This document shows positions 24,208 through 38,945 of a DNA stretch of 64,000 nt, one piece after another. The stretch lies in contig OENT01000021.1 in the NCBI GenBank assembly GCA_900239685.1, positions 124,001 through 188,000 of the forward strand, read 5' to 3'. The notes below the pieces were generated by a model. The model was given only the letters and a program-made list of their open reading frames with translations, made no database searches and was not told the DNA's origin. The stretch is from Rotaria macrura (lineage: Eukaryota > Rotifera > Eurotatoria > Philodinida > Philodinidae). Each line of letters opens with the position of its first letter. The first letter of the stretch is position 1. Position numbers and translations under genes: made by a program.

Positions 24208-24305
24208 TCTATATTTCGTTTTCGAAAAAAAAAGAAGAAGAAACCAACAGGCTACATCTCTCTCGTTCTTTTCCCGTACCGCCGCAGGTGATTATTCAAC
24301 ATTGA

Positions 24306-26014
24306 ATGCAATCAGACGTGATGGTGAGTATATTAGATTTGATAGCGGCTAAGCCATTGGCGAAAAAAAAATGAAAGTGCGTTCCATGAACAATATGAGC
24401 AAATATTTGATACGAAAAGAAAATAGGGAGAGAGAGAGAGAGAGAGAAAGCGAGAGAAGAAAAAAATCATATGTACACATTCGGTGATCAATGATCAAGT
24501 TGAATAGTTGATGGTGAGTTATCTAAAAAAACAAAATACAATTGTTGTCTTTCGTTGATAATAGATTTAATTATTAGTTAGTCTAACTTAGTCACTCATT
24601 TGGCACTAGTCTAATGAGAAGCGTAAAATTAGATAGTGTTTTGTGAAACGATTGATGTTCGTTTAGATTCTTCTTTTGATGTCAATTAACTCAATGTGAG
24701 AAGCAGAATGATGACTGGCTTTACTAAAAATTGATTTTTTCGATACTTTATTCGAAGTAAAACAAAACCGAAATAATTTATGTGAGCACTGACGTCATCA
24801 TCTGAATGTTCAATTAACGTATGTCAATTCCTTTCATCGTTCTCGGATAATGATCAGTTTGTTCTCTGATGACACACATATTCTCTCTTGTTCTTGCTCA
24901 CTTTTTTTTTATTTTAATGATTCGATCCCTTTTTATTTTTCTTTTTAACTCTAGATCGCCCCACAACTTCATTTCTTGGCTGACATAGCTGATCAAATGG
25001 AACAAATAAATCATCATGATGATGAACATGATCAATCATCAAATGAAGAAAATACGCATGATGATCAACAACAATTATTATTCAAATATCTAGCTGAATC
25101 ATTACAAAAACAACAGCAGCAGCAGCAACAACAACAACAAACTGGACCACTTGATTTTTCTACCACGTCGAATGCAATCAAAAAAGAAATACAAGATGAT
25201 GAAGACGATGAAGATCTAGATATGGTAAGAGAAAACGAATACAAACATTCTGTTTTAATCATAGAAAACTTCTTGTGAATCTTTTTTAAGAAAACAAAAC
25301 AAAGTTCCTCATCAATTCAATCATCTATTCCAATGTTACCGCCTTTACTACTTCGTAATAAACATGGTAAACCTACTCGACCATTCAAAGCTTACCCACG
25401 TGATCCATTATCGTTACCACTAGGTTTTTATTCTCCATTAGTTCCATCGTCCGATAATTTGTTAAATGTATTAGCCTCGTCCACTGATGATTTTTCTCAA
25501 CAATTTCGAAAACGTATTCAACAAGCTCAAGAACGTTTAATAAACCGTATACAAGATTCACCCACAAAAAATCTTAGTCAACATCAAGAAAAAATTCATA
25601 GTCCATCATCAACAACAAATCATATTCCACCGAAGAAACGTTATCGACCCAATACACCACCACCGGAAATTTCATCGTCAATATCAAGTCAACAGATTAA
25701 TCAAGATTCAGATACAAAAGATGGTGCTTATTGGGAACGACGAAGAAAAAATAATGAAGCTGCTAAGCGTAGTCGAGACGCACGACGTGCTAAAGAAGAT
25801 GAAATAGCTCTTCGGTATGAAAGCGAATAAATCAATTGATTCGATGATGTTTTAACTTACTCTGTTTTCGTTTGATGATTTTAGAGCAGCTTGGCTTGAG
25901 CAAGAAAATCTTAAACTTCGACTTGAAAATGCACATTTAAAACAGGAAAATGTTCAACTCCGTTGTCAAATATACGGTTCATCAGACTTATCGAATTCAT
26001 CACTCCAATCTTAA
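24306..26014 (+). CDS. PAR/CES-2/Giant-type bZIP transcription factor, copy 2
   Basis: A four-exon model: 24306-24323, 24955-25224, 25291-25814 and 25885-26014, giving 313 residues. The first exon codes only MQSDVM, with an in-frame TGA just before the ATG; the intron (GTGAGT) begins right after the second ATG, mirroring copy 1. Poly-Gln and acidic stretches fill the N-terminus. PLDFS at 71-75 is a CtBP-motif-like sequence. KPTRPFKAYPRD starts at 123, with PLSLPLGF after it. The basic region is 243-271 and the zipper about 272-300. The final intron splits the same Arg codon as in copy 1, so the genes are duplicates in tandem, 3.7 kb apart. Copy 2 has one intron (25225-25290) that copy 1 lacks. 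AATAAA sites lie at 26241 and 26245. DNA target and dimer partners are expected to overlap with copy 1. Confidence 0.9.
24427..24457. repeat. GA microsatellite in intron 1 of bZIP copy 2
   Basis: (GA)n tract about 30 bp long, inside the first intron. Confidence 0.8.
24790..24797. promoter_or_regulatory. CRE-like TGACGTCA in intron 1
   Basis: A perfect palindromic TGACGTCA, the site for CREB/ATF bZIP proteins, within the first intron of bZIP copy 2. It could be an intronic control site; chance occurrence cannot be excluded. Confidence 0.3.
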
Positions 26015-29000
26015 GCATATTGTCGAGTTGTTTCCTTTTTCATTTTCATTTTTTTCTTGTAGTAGAAGTTTTTTTTCTTTTCATTTTCTTGCCGTGAATT
26101 CAAATCGTTCATGCCATAATGAGGCTTATGTTTGTCTCGTGTATCTACATAATCCATGTTGTCATATTATTCGGTTTCTTTCTTTCTTTTTTGCATCATT
26201 TCCTGTTTTCTATATTTGTGTGTGCGTGTGTATTATTGAAAATAAATAAAAATAGGTAAATGAAAAATGAGAATCATCTGTGATGACATCATCATGATCA
26301 ATAGGTATGTGTTGTAAGACTCATTTAGAGATGAAAAAGAAAACAAGAAAGAATGATATTGAACGTGCATAAATTTACGTCATTCCATATTGTTTGATGT
26401 TTATTCGTGCATGAGAATTTCCATCTAATCAGATCCATCTGTTCATAATTCAAAATGAAAATGGTGAGCATCGTTTCAGGACAATCTTTCGTAGTATGTG
26501 CTGTTTTTTTTTGTTGCGCATTAAGACAAGTTTGTCCGTTGCATGGGTGAACCATATTGAACATTCGTACATATATATCTATATATATATATATATGTTG
26601 TGTGTGTACGTCTCGGAATGATGATTATGAGAAGCTTGTTAGTTAGAGAGAAAAAGGTCAGAATTAGCCAATTTAGTTAGAGTGCTTGCTAGTGACCATA
26701 ATATTACATGACTTTTTTTTATTGTAAATTGATGTCCGAAATACAGTTCATTCGAAGATTAAATTCATAAGGGATAAGATGATATATCAATGTGAACAAA
26801 TATATATACATATGGATATAGATGATGATTGGCATGGAAAATTTATTTCAGTTGAAACAAGCACCAACATGAAAATTCTCTATTAATATCTTGAGTAAAA
26901 TGATGGCATTTTGTTTTTTTTTATTTTAAAGTTTTCCTTTGTACATTTCTACTTTCATGTTCTCCTGTTAGGTTTCGTAGGCATCAAAACTTTGTCCAGC
27001 CCTATAAACCCTATTTGAAAAAGAAGCCATTAGTTTCAGAAAGCACTCTTGTTGACTGATAGCATGATTATTTCTTGGGAGCATCTCAATATACTGATAG
27101 CACATTCACAACTAACACTAAAATGTAAGGATTAAAAATGAGTAAAAACTAAAAACATCAAATTTTTATCATCGTTTCAACTCTTCTGAAAAATACTTTT
27201 TGAAAGAGAAACATAAATAAACGCTTTCATTTCCCGTTTCTTTCATACGATATGTTGTATGAGACTTAGAAGATTTACTTTTCTAAATTAGTACACCAGT
27301 GCCTTTTCTCTTCGAAATGATATTCTTATGAAATTTGTCAGTCTTGAAAAAATATTTTCAATATTAAAAAATAATAACTTGCTTTGTAATGACACACACA
27401 GTATTTTGTTTCTCGTGAGCTCAACTATTCAGTAAAAGAAAACAAACTACTAGTTCTACAAAATTTATTTATGAATTTGCGCAGATGAGAAAACAATCGA
27501 CCAGTTTTATCATTGCAAATCTTAATATTGTTCATATTGTGAGTAATTAATTTTGATTGTTTTAAGTATCGGATGCATACAGTTGTGGGCTAAGACGAAC
27601 ATTGTTATGTGCTATTAAAATAATCGGTCTAGCGTAGATAAGAAGATTACGAATCAATGATTTAACAAAATAGTTTCGTACTGACTATTAATTTTCGACA
27701 CTAATACATATTTTGCTTAATATTATACAGATAATTTCTTCCCTATTCAAGATCTGTATCATTTATTTTGCGTTCGATACTCTGACATTTTTCGTCAATG
27801 AACAGAAAATAGAACTATCATGAAATTTCTTTGCATCAATTTATGGAAAAATATATTTAACAAAGAAGGAAGTTCTATTTATTATTGTAAGAGAATTCCT
27901 TGCGTTAGAAAAGACGATGAATTTTGTTAATAATCTCATATATTCTGTGCTGGTAAAATGCTTATTGTTCTCAGAGCTTCCCTCATATAAATCTTTTGGT
28001 CTATGTATTCATTTGTTATTCTCTAAGCGATACATTGAAAATTCTCAAATATAAATAAACACTAGACAATAGCAAAAAAATGTCGAGTTTTATTTATTCA
28101 ACTCAGTTCCCATGAAAATTTCCTATATTGAACGTATATACTTATTTTCAATTTTTCTCTTGAAATAATATAAACGTCATTTCGCTAACATCTACTTATC
28201 ATCAACATTTTCGACAATCAGTAGATATTTGTCTACATAGCTACTTCTACTTCTTGCTCGTAATTTATATGTTGGATAGATGATAATTTTATTTTAATTT
28301 ATGCATTTATACTAAAGTCAACTGTTCTCATTTGGTTATAATCGAGAAAGCAAAGATAACAGACATGTGTCGACTGATTTCCTACATATTGAATATATCA
28401 TCATGTATGTTGATTATCGAATGACTAAATCATCAAATCAATTTGAATTTTTCCCTCTAAGAAAATTTCTTTAGTAAATTAGAACATATCATCATTTAAA
28501 GCATCGGTCCACTTCATATATTGAACGATGGCATGCTAAGACTATAACAAAAAATGATTCTATATGAGTGACATCACATGTTAATAAATTGAGCATATGG
28601 AAATAGATTTTCATGAACGTATAAAATTTTCATCAGGCCTTGAACATGACCTGATAAAATACATTAATTTACTAATCAGTTATTTATAGAAAAAGATAAA
28701 AGCTCTTCGAGGATATTCAATTTGGTTTCAAGTCAAGTGTAAAGTTTCAGATAAAATCAAAAGAGCAGAACTCTTTCAAACATTTATTTTGAGTAATTCA
28801 GCAAGATAGGCATTAGATTACAAAAAGATCATTTGATCGAGGATTTGCTTAAGGATGTAATGTTGATCGGCGGATCTATAGGTTTGATTTTTTCTTCTTT
28901 TAGATATAATGCACTTCAAACATTCTCTTTTTCACCAAAGAATAGCATCATAAGATTTACTAGACTGCTTATACATTTTTAAATAAAGAATGGGACTAAT

Positions 29001-31722
29001 AGTAATTAGTAACAACTCCATAACAGAAGAATATCTTTTCTAATTTGATAATCACTTTTAAGAGCAAATGAGAACATACATCAGCTACCTGAACGTCGAA
29101 AATCTTAATTTTGACTTTGTATCAAATATAGCTTCAATAAATTGTCATTAAGAACAATAAAGATCTTTATTGTTTGAATGAGGGGTAGAGTTGAACTGAA
29201 TGCTTCGAGTATAATTTCAATGCTAAGTTAAGATTTCTAAGTGAGAAAATTTTACATTTGTTTATGTGTTTTCGAATACCCTTAGTGAGACGAACGGATA
29301 GAATATAGAGTAACTTTCGGTGTCTGAAAATGGCAAGAAGAAACAACAGAAAACTAGCAAATATTGACCTGTTCTTGAATAAGTAGCTCGTTAGATTTCA
29401 TTTAAGAATGAAGCAAAAAGTTTCTAGATAGTATATGATACCGAAAACAGTCAGCTCATTTATTAGAGTGTTAAAGAGAGACGTGAAAAAATTTTGAGTT
29501 AGTCAATACATATAGCCACCGTCATGCTTTGTTGACATGCGCCATCTGTGATAATTAACTATACTTATTCATCTCGATTAAATATAACTTTACAATCGTT
29601 AAGATCTATATATTTTTCATAACAAGATGAGCATTTTTACGAATACTGCTAAATGCCGGTAGACATCAATGATTGATTCAATTTTCAAGCAATAAGAATA
29701 ATGTAGCAGGTTCTTCTTTCTTCTTCTTTTCGCATCTCTTTCTTTTTTCATTTACTTGTTGTACATGACTTGTCCATGAAGTTCTGAGAAAAATGAATGA
29801 GCAGCATGAATTTCATTCGTCAAAATTTAGTATGGTGCTCAATGAATTTTATGCTCAAGTTTATTTTCGAAAGAAAACATATACTGAATCGTTCCGAAGA
29901 AAATACAGTGTATGTTTATCCTAACATCATCTTAACTAGAATGCAAAATTCAACACGTGTGATTTATTTACTTTTATATTGTATTGGGGTAATATGCGTG
30001 AGTTAGATGAATCGAATCATTCAATTTAGTTTCGACGATATGCATATTGCCTTCATTGACTTGTTCTTTTGGAGTAGCGCATAAAATGAAAGCAATCCAG
30101 CTCCCTTGTATTGCGAGAATGATCGATGCATACATTATTTCGTTGGATATTTTCTTTCATGATTGATGATTTCTTTTTCTTTCTGCTCATTTATACTGAA
30201 GTATCGATGTAAGTGTGTCATGGTTTTAGGAAGTTGCAGTCAACAAAATTATCGCCATCAGTTTATTTTAACAATAAGTTATCTTGATAACAAGGAAAAC
30301 ACGAATCGTGATTTTTAACTTTATTTTAATATACAAAATGCAGCACATTATTTATGATTGAATCGAATAACTATCAAATACTTAGATCGTTCGATAGAAC
30401 TTTCATTTTTTTCGTTTTCGAAATATGGATTTGAATTTTTTCTTTGAAAAACCTATGAACAATTAAACAGGTGACGTATCTAGAGAGAATAGAAGTGTTC
30501 AATTCATTTTCAAAAGCTTTTCAAATCCTCTGTTCCTCTTCGTTACAAGCAGATAGATAAATCCTTTAGGTTTTTTTGCACGATGTTTTTCTAGTTACAG
30601 TATTCAGGAAAACATTTATATGATAATCGAAAAATAATCCTTCAATTTCAAGATGAAGATATATTTCGTGAAGTGATGTTCATGTCAAATGAAAACAACA
30701 GCACATATTTCAGTGATAGTTTTTGATGATAGCAGGATAGAAGACTTCGGTTTTCTTCATTTTAAAAGAAACAGATGAGTCTGTATCGAATCGAACATAT
30801 CAGATATTTCTGATAAGTTGTTTTATTCAGAATATATCATCAAATGTATTGAATGTAGAACAAGATGTATTATTAAGTATTAGGATTTTCACATTTGACA
30901 GGCCGTTACAACCGTGAATACATTAATGATGAATGAATTGCCGATAGTCAATGTTTTAAGATATGGCCAGTCATTGGTTGTAAACGGTTTTCAAAGTATT
31001 ATCTGCAGATGTTTCAAAAGTGATTGACACTTCTAAAACATTGTCGAGGAAACAAATTCATCTTTTAAAAGTCTCGATTAAGGAAATACTTGACCGGACG
31101 ATTCACAGAAAGATGATTAGAAAAACTTCTTATTCACGATTAAATGTTGGTTTATTTGCTCTGTTCAATGGTTAAAGTCGTAGATTATCATCTTGTTTCG
31201 ATTGAGAATGATTTACGAACATTCTTATATTTCCTTTATTTTGAAATGAATAATTATTAGGAAGTTTTGTGCATTCAATCTAAACGAAAAGTTATGCTCA
31301 GGTTTCAACATATGACTTTCCTCAAGAAAGTACCTAGTGTTTTTTTAATATTATGATTTACTTCTTGAAATCTCAGCATGCTTTGTACACTACCATATCT
31401 TTAGTATAATTGATAAAGTTCATTGTGTAAAGAAAACATTCGTTGGCTTTTGTTCAATGAAACTGTGCGAAATCATTTTTACTACTCTAGTCTGAGGAAA
31501 AAGATCTAATCAAAATGAATCAATTCTTCTAATATGTACTCTTGAAACATAAATTTTCACCAATATGCAATTCTTCGATAGATTGCATGATCGTTTAAAC
31601 TTTGATTTATTTCTTTCCATTGTTGTTCAGATCAGCACACCTATGGATTTCACTGTTTTCCATGTACAGATGATCTTGAATGGATTTCGACTGTATTTTA
31701 TTCATTGATTGATTCTTTCTAG
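26015..31722. other. 3' UTR of bZIP copy 2, then gene-free stretch
   Basis: Starts with the copy 2 3' UTR (AATAAA at 26241-26250), followed by a TA/TG simple repeat at about 26569-26609. The remaining about 5 kb is AT-rich with only short frames and no recognised exon or clear element. Confidence 0.5.
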
Positions 31723-33859
31723 ATGTCTACAAATCCATCTAATTTACTTATACTTCCCGATGAGATCCTTCTGGAAATATACAAATATCTATCGAATGTT
31801 TATATACTCTATGCATTTTATGGATTGAATGGACGTCTCGATATGTCCATAAGAGATTATTGTCATCATATATCGTTATCGGATGTAACATGTAATCAAT
31901 TTCATTATCTTTGTCGTTTCATTCTACCTTCCATAGGTTCGGAAATACGTTCTTTATTAATCAGTAATTGTCGATCGGTACTACAGGGTACGGTGTTTAC
32001 ACAATATTTTTCACAACAAATGTCCAAAACATTTCCTAATCTTGAAAAATTAATACTTATATCGTTTACTGGTGATGAATTAGATTTCTTTCTTGATACA
32101 TTAACTAATCTTGACTATCTCAATCATATCGAGATTTCCGATCTATTAACTGACCAAGGCAATCTTTTTCAACATACTGCCGAATCAAATAATAATCGAT
32201 TTACTTCAATAAAATTTAAAACAACTTATTCGGATTTACCCACATGTTCATGTTATAATATACTCGATCTTACTATGTCAATACAATCAATTAAAAAATT
32301 ACCGTATCTTCTGTCATGTATTCCTAATATTCGTCGATTAAATATAACCATCGATGAAATTACAATGCTACAACAATGGTTCGATGATGTTTCACCTCTA
32401 CTTTTTCTACATAATTTTACTCTTCGTTGTATGAATCGATTTTGGCTATTGGACGAGCTAAAATCACTACTAGATAAACTGCCGTCTATCAATTATTTGT
32501 CATTACAATTATCGTCTGATGATATTTCTTTTGTTGATAGTGAGCAAACACTGTTCGACATTCTACCATCAACAATAGAACAATTCAATTTTTCACTTCG
32601 TTATTTCTATGATACAATCGAAGAAATCGATTGTAATGCTCTATTAAAATCACGCTTTCCAATGATTTGTTTAATGGACGAAAATTTACAACAAGCAGTT
32701 GTGCATACGATTCCATATAGATTTCCAGCATTTAGTATTTCTTCTCCTATGGCTAAACAAATGTCGACTTGCGACAATTATGTAGATGTTGACATATTTA
32801 TCGATTATTCTGGAATGAGTTTAGCCGAAGCACTTCCAATTATTGCACGTTGTCAACGCATAAAAGAAATTGCGATTCAATCATATGAAAAAACAAATGA
32901 AGAATCACCACCAGGTATGATGAAAGAAAACATTATACTACAAATATATAGAATCAGATAAAAAGGCATTGACTCTGAAAAGTCAGCATTTTTATCAGAC
33001 TAGCTCAATTGAATTGTAACATATTAGAAGTCGCCGAAGGATGTAGATTTCCATGCATGTTTTGATGTTACATACTACTAGATATCTATGAAAGCTATAA
33101 CATAAATTTTCAGTACGTATAAACACAAAATTTCCAGCAATCCCCGAGCATATGTGCTCATGCTAGAATTAATTCGCCGTCTATTATAGGAGTGAAAATC
33201 CAAAATAACCAACGGAAATAATAAAATTTTAACATTCTGCCATAGACATAACGAGCAATGAAAAATAATCATATGCAACATGATATATATCTACATATGT
33301 ATATTGTTTGTTCTAATTATTATTTTTAGTTCAACCACTGCCTACATCAATTCCACATCTTTTCTTTCTGAAACGTATTTTACTATTACATCCCTCTAAA
33401 GAATATAATTCACTGAAGATACTTCATCAATATGCACCCAATCTATCCGAATTGTTCATTGCATTTGATAATCTCCTTCCAATATTCGACGATAAAGATA
33501 CGTGTCAAATTATTGGAAATCACATTGTTCATTTACTACTACTACGTTCAACTCCAACATCATCAGCTACATTGACTGAACAATATGTACCTAATTTAGT
33601 AAATATGTTTACACGTCTTCGTCATTTACAAATCGATGTTACTAATGGAGTATCAATAGAATTGATTACACTTTCAATAATCAGTGCTTTCAAAGAACGA
33701 TCACAATTAATATCACTTGTTGTCGAAGGGCAGACACCATGCAATGAATTTAAATCTAATACTCGACAGTGGTTAATTGATAATACTCATTTAAGATTCG
33801 ATGATAAATTCGATGCTCAATTTAAACAAGAAACGAATCGACTTTTACTATGGATGTGA
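31723..33859 (+). CDS. F-box/LRR-like protein
   Basis: Two exons: 31723-32914 and 33330-33859, giving 573 residues. The donor is CCAG|GTATGA and the acceptor ATTTTTAG, splitting a Val codon (phase 1). Reading through the donor would give a false C-terminus after the PP codons. The N-terminus has an F-box-like motif at about residues 7-50 (LLILPDEILLEIYKYLSN core). The rest has repeating Leu/Ile-rich segments of LRR type (for example FPNLEKLILISF, LDYLNHIEIS, IPNIRRLNITI, LPSINYLSLQL). Such proteins usually act as substrate adaptors in SCF ubiquitin ligases, binding SKP1 through the F-box. This style of F-box gene is greatly expanded in bdelloid rotifers, so a specific substrate cannot be named. 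A 3' splice-like TTTCTAG stands right before the ATG, so an untranslated 5' exon is likely. AATAAA at 34060. Confidence 0.8.
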
Positions 33860-36800
33860 AATTTAATGTTAGTAATGATTGAGCTTATAACCATAATTGA
33901 TTGAACCATGTTGACTTTTAGAACATTGTAAATCGTTTTAAATATTATTTTCATGATAGATTGTAACGGTTTCTGTGTGAAAAAAATAATAACATAGTAC
34001 TCGTGAGAACGAGTAATGAAACAGAAAATGGAAACAATCATATGTGAATGTCGATGAAGAATAAACTATTCGAGTTACAGAAAAATATGTTTGCTTCTAT
34101 AAATTTTATATTTACATTCATATTTCATGCTGTGAGAAGCACAATGAGCATGCTCTTTCTTCTCGCCTACGTATGTTTCGCCTGTAAAATTTCAGAAAAT
34201 AACTATCGTTAGTCACATGCTGCTAAACCGACTGCTTCCGAATGCCTGCCGTTCTCCTTATATCTACCTCCTCTGAACATTAAAAAGAAGTCCACAGGTA
34301 TTTCACAAAGTTAATTGGTACTGATGGATGATATTCTTCTTGTTATGTCATGTTCAGATTTTAAATATGTATCGATTCCATTGTTTGAGTGAATTTTATC
34401 AACTTTTTCTATTATTTCGTAATGGTCAACAAAATATTAATGTTACCGATAACTCTTTTAAATCCATTAAATATTTATAAATCACTAAAAGTTCTTGTCG
34501 GAATTCTGATGCTGTCACAAAAAAAAAAGAAGTCAGACATTCATATATATATACATGTGAATTTCAACATACGATGATGTAAACAGTCAATTCATTTCTA
34601 TACTCACATAAAACGACTATTATTTAAATATCCATGTGTATATGTATATTTCATTTGAACGATTCTCTTTCCACGTTACTCAAAACATACCTAAAAGAGT
34701 CACAAAAGACTTTTTATTAAAAATAAAGCGTGAATCATTTTTTCTATCATTCCAAAATCTCAGTTAAATCAATGCTCTTTTTTTTTATTGATACAATCAA
34801 AATAATTCACGAAGATAAATTGTAGTAGTTTCCAAGTCGAGTGTTAATTGAACTGTAGACGACTCACTATTGACCCTGTCTAGAATAGCACTCCAAGTCA
34901 AAGTTTTATTATTGTTTAGTCAACCTCAACTTCAAACTCCCCAGTTCAGAGAGTGACCTCGCTCTCAGATTTAATTGTACAGAAAAAGTTTTCATCGCGC
35001 CTAACTAGTATGCTGATTAACGCAGGTCGTCTCACCATTATTGCACTATACATTTTTAATAAAGTTGCCCTTCTTCGATGTTTGATCGCTGATATTGAAT
35101 TCCGATTAGATGAATTTTTGTTAGCTGGTTCGAAAAAGAAAATATTCTGTTCAAATATTAATTCATCGAAGAGATCTTTTTTTCAACTTTCTCGTTGCCC
35201 CTCAAGACTTTAAGCAACTAAGTATATGATCTTAAACATAATACATTGACATGATATTGTTTTGTTTTTGTATCTTACTATTATGCCGATAAGTTTCATC
35301 TTCGAATAAACAATAGTCCAGTTAATAAGGGTAACATCAAAATAGAAAATTGTTTTTTTCTGACTTCTATTCATAATATATACAAATTCAGCATATTAAT
35401 ATAAGTAGAAAGAATATTTAAATAGAGGCACATCATGCTGAAAACACACACGTCTTTCTAAGCACATATATATACTTCTACACATTGAGTACTTTCCTGT
35501 CGTTCATTGTGCTTTGTTACTGACGACAGTTTGATCATCAAAGGTTGGTTGATGGATTATATAGATATATATATATTTTTCCGTGAGTAGAAAAAAATAT
35601 TCATGCGTAAAATATTCATATTAGAATTCAATGACACAACGTATACATGTATACAAATATAATCAAATATAGTTGAGATTGACTTCATTGAACTTCTACA
35701 GATACTTCATTTATTTGAAAACACTATCTTGAGCCGTATGGGAGATGTTCTTGGATATAGCTCGAAAATAGTTTTCTTGTTACTATCGTCAGCAATCCAT
35801 CATGTAAAATAAGTTATATATTTTTCTTTCTGACAAATATTTGAATTTTTTAATACCATTTGTTTGAAAGATTCATCGATTTTTCTATTGATCAAGAAAA
35901 AAATCAATCATATGCAGATCTCTTTTCTTTTTGTCCCCATCATTGGAAAGCACTTATTAAAAGTAATGGGGAGTTTGTTTTTCTTTTATTTTATGACAGC
36001 CTCGCGGGAATTCATTATTTTATATCGAAAAATCATTCTAATGAAAATAAATAAATAAATAAATGTATCTATATATGTGTATACAAATCCAACGAAAAGG
36101 ATGTTCTGACTCATAGCTTGAAAAACAACAAGAAGCAGCTGAGAAATATATGAAACATGGATTTTCCCGGTAGACAACGTCATGGTTCATTAATGACAAT
36201 GATGATACGGCATTGATCATTATTACATTTGTGCGTGTTTTAATATACTAGATGATTGAACATAGCCTCACATACATGTTTTGTATCCTACATTCGAATA
36301 GATAGAATGTTTTTCTGTTAGAACTTTACATTTCTAATCATAGAGCAACAAAAACTACTAACTAGAGTACATCATCTGATTATGTTTGTCATCTTCATCC
36401 ATGGTAATGCAAAACGACGAGAAATCGATGTTCTTTTTGAAGCGTTGAATTAGTTTATAAAATATTTGTAATATTATTTTATGACAATGCATATTTCGAG
36501 TATTATCTAGTTTTGATTGTTTCATTTACTTTCTTTTCTTCTTTTATATTCTCGAGAAATAAATATTCATCTAAGTCAAATTATATGCATTGTCGTTTTG
36601 ACATCATCGATCTATAATTTTCCTTGAATAATCAACCGGTTGTTTTTGTTTAATCGCGTGCATACAATCAATGTCCTATCAATTTTCTTTTCTTTCCGAC
36701 AACGGATGCCTCTGAATTGGACAGTAAATAAATCAACAAACTTATTTTAGCATGGAATCAAGTAAACATGGTGCACCTAAGTATAATTATTCGTATTTCT

Positions 36801-37582
36801 ATATACTCCGAATATCTTTCATTTCTAAATATCAGTAAAAACGCTCCTTGTTTTTTGCTTTCCGTCTTGTTGTAAGAATTACAATCAAAAATGTTTATAT
36901 CTGTCGAATATGCTCTTAATTATGTACAATTATTATTATTTTGAATGTAGACGACTTCGACAAAAGGTTAGCGCGATATATTTCTTTTTTTATCGCTAGA
37001 CAGGCATTAGAATTAATTCTTCTTCGAGTACAAAGTTGTTACCCGCAATTCTATATAAAGTTCTCATGTGAAAAAACACGATCGTCATTCTTGCGCACTA
37101 AAATCATTCCGCATAGAATCATGATGTTGATCTTGCACTTCTTTTACTTCTGATGATCCGTTGAATCTCTTGGTTTCTCTTCATTTCTAAGGCGTATATT
37201 ATTAATCGATTTGTCTTCTAAGTTGACAGAAGTTCATTGATGAATTTAGCATTTTTTCCGAAAATATATATGAAATAGATTAGAGAAAAATAGAGAAAAC
37301 TTAAGAAGTTGAATAGATGATTATTTAGCATAGTAAATGATAATTGAACACTGTCCGCTAATATAATTAGCAGCTATCCATGATGCTCGACGTTCCTTTT
37401 TTTTTCTTCTTCAAAGAAAACAGAAGTACTTCCGAAACGGAAATAGAAAATAATGCCTTGTTATTATTACTATTCAATATTATGGAGAAGACATCAAAAT
37501 AAAAAAATAAAAATGAATATTAATTGTAAATAAATTGTCTGCAAGTATGCAGATAATTCTTTTTTTTCTTCCATTAAATTAT

Positions 37583-37586
37583 TATA

Positions 37587-37611
<25 letters not shown>
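37583..37611. repeat. (TA)n microsatellite
   Basis: Uninterrupted TA dinucleotide repeat. Confidence 0.85.
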
Positions 37612-37617
<6 letters not shown>

Positions 37618-38911
37618 CATGTAATGTTGATACAGAGATAAATGATCTGTTTTATTCAAATAAATATTCATTTATATGATGGAAGAGTTATTAACTTAAT
37701 TATTTTATTTAAATAGTCATTCTTTTTGAGTAAGTGCATTGATCTTATACTTTCAATTTTTGTGTAGATTGGTTCTTTACAAAACTGACATACAAGCAAA
37801 CCTAACACATATTAGTTACATGTCTTTATTGGAATATTGTTGTTTATATTTGTATGAATAAGGTTTTTTTCTCCAATGTTTTCTATACAATGACAGTAAT
37901 ACGATATCTAAATAGAAAACAGGAAAATTATACAGAGAAGACGAAAAAAAGAAAAAAAAACATATAAATATAGAATGGATATCTTTAGTTGGTATAAAAA
38001 CATAATCATTATCGCTTCGTTGAGTTGTGCTCGCTGGTTGTAATGGAATAATTATTGTTTGGAACATCAGACAGTTCTATCAACACTTAGCTAACAAACT
38101 AGCTTTCAGCATTTTTCCTCTTTCATATTCTCATGTCATAATATTAGTATCCAACTTTTTTCTTCTGCCATGTCTTACTTGTGCGATGAAGATAGTATCT
38201 TAGAGCAAGCTATTGACCTGTAGATTCTTATTGATACTACTGTCATCATGTGACAAAAGTTGATTGTCACCACTATCACCAGACCGTTCTTATTCTACGT
38301 GTCATATGGATAGACTATGGTATACGTGTTTGTAGTGTTTATACTTATTCAGATGGTATTTTCTAATTGAAGATGTCTCCTTCTCCTTCTTCTATCAGTT
38401 GTAGTCATATTAACTAACTGAGACAACAGACAGTAGCAGCTGCAGTTGTCATCATTTCACTATAACGTATCTCTTTATGTATGTATATAAAATAGCAATA
38501 GTGATTCGAATAATTGAACATTAGCCAATATATTCTTTTGCAAGTAGATCACTTAGACAACAAAAAATAGAATTCGGACTACTTGATTTTATGATGAGAA
38601 AAAAAAACTATAATAGAAAATCTATATCAGAGGAAGGAAATAGCAATATTTGAATACAAATTAGTTGTGTCTCTATACATGATGCATTGACAAACACTAT
38701 TTTGAGAAATAAAGGCATGAGATAAATTATTTTATCGATTTTATTTAGTGTGTTTTGTTTTCTGATGACTCTCACGAACTATCCGTTAATTGTAGTCAGG
38801 TTTGCACTATTAGTTAAACGATTTCTGTGGTATGTCAATATCATATAGAATATTCTTGTCTTCACAAATACTTATGATAAGGGTGTTATACTCTTTCAGC
38901 AAACGATATAC

Positions 38912-38945
<34 letters not shown>
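38912..38945. repeat. (TA)n(TG)n compound microsatellite
   Basis: TA repeat running directly into a TG repeat. Confidence 0.85.

Larger units (their letters stand above)
20648..24305. other. 3' UTR of copy 1 and spacer between bZIP paralogs
   Basis: Contains a TGCG/TG microsatellite at 21092-21140, an AATAAA at 21338, and an AAAC tetranucleotide tract at 22544-22565. Small frames near 21312-21966 show no family motif. The last few hundred bases form the 5' flank of bZIP copy 2. Confidence 0.5.

Noticed and set aside
32915-32961. C-terminal tail GMMKENIILQIYRIR of the F-box protein
   Set aside because: Read-through of a good splice donor; exon 2 at 33330 continues the Leu-rich protein in phase.
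34953-35213. 86-codon + strand frame
   Set aside because: No ATG start, no recognised motif, no splice-supported neighbours.
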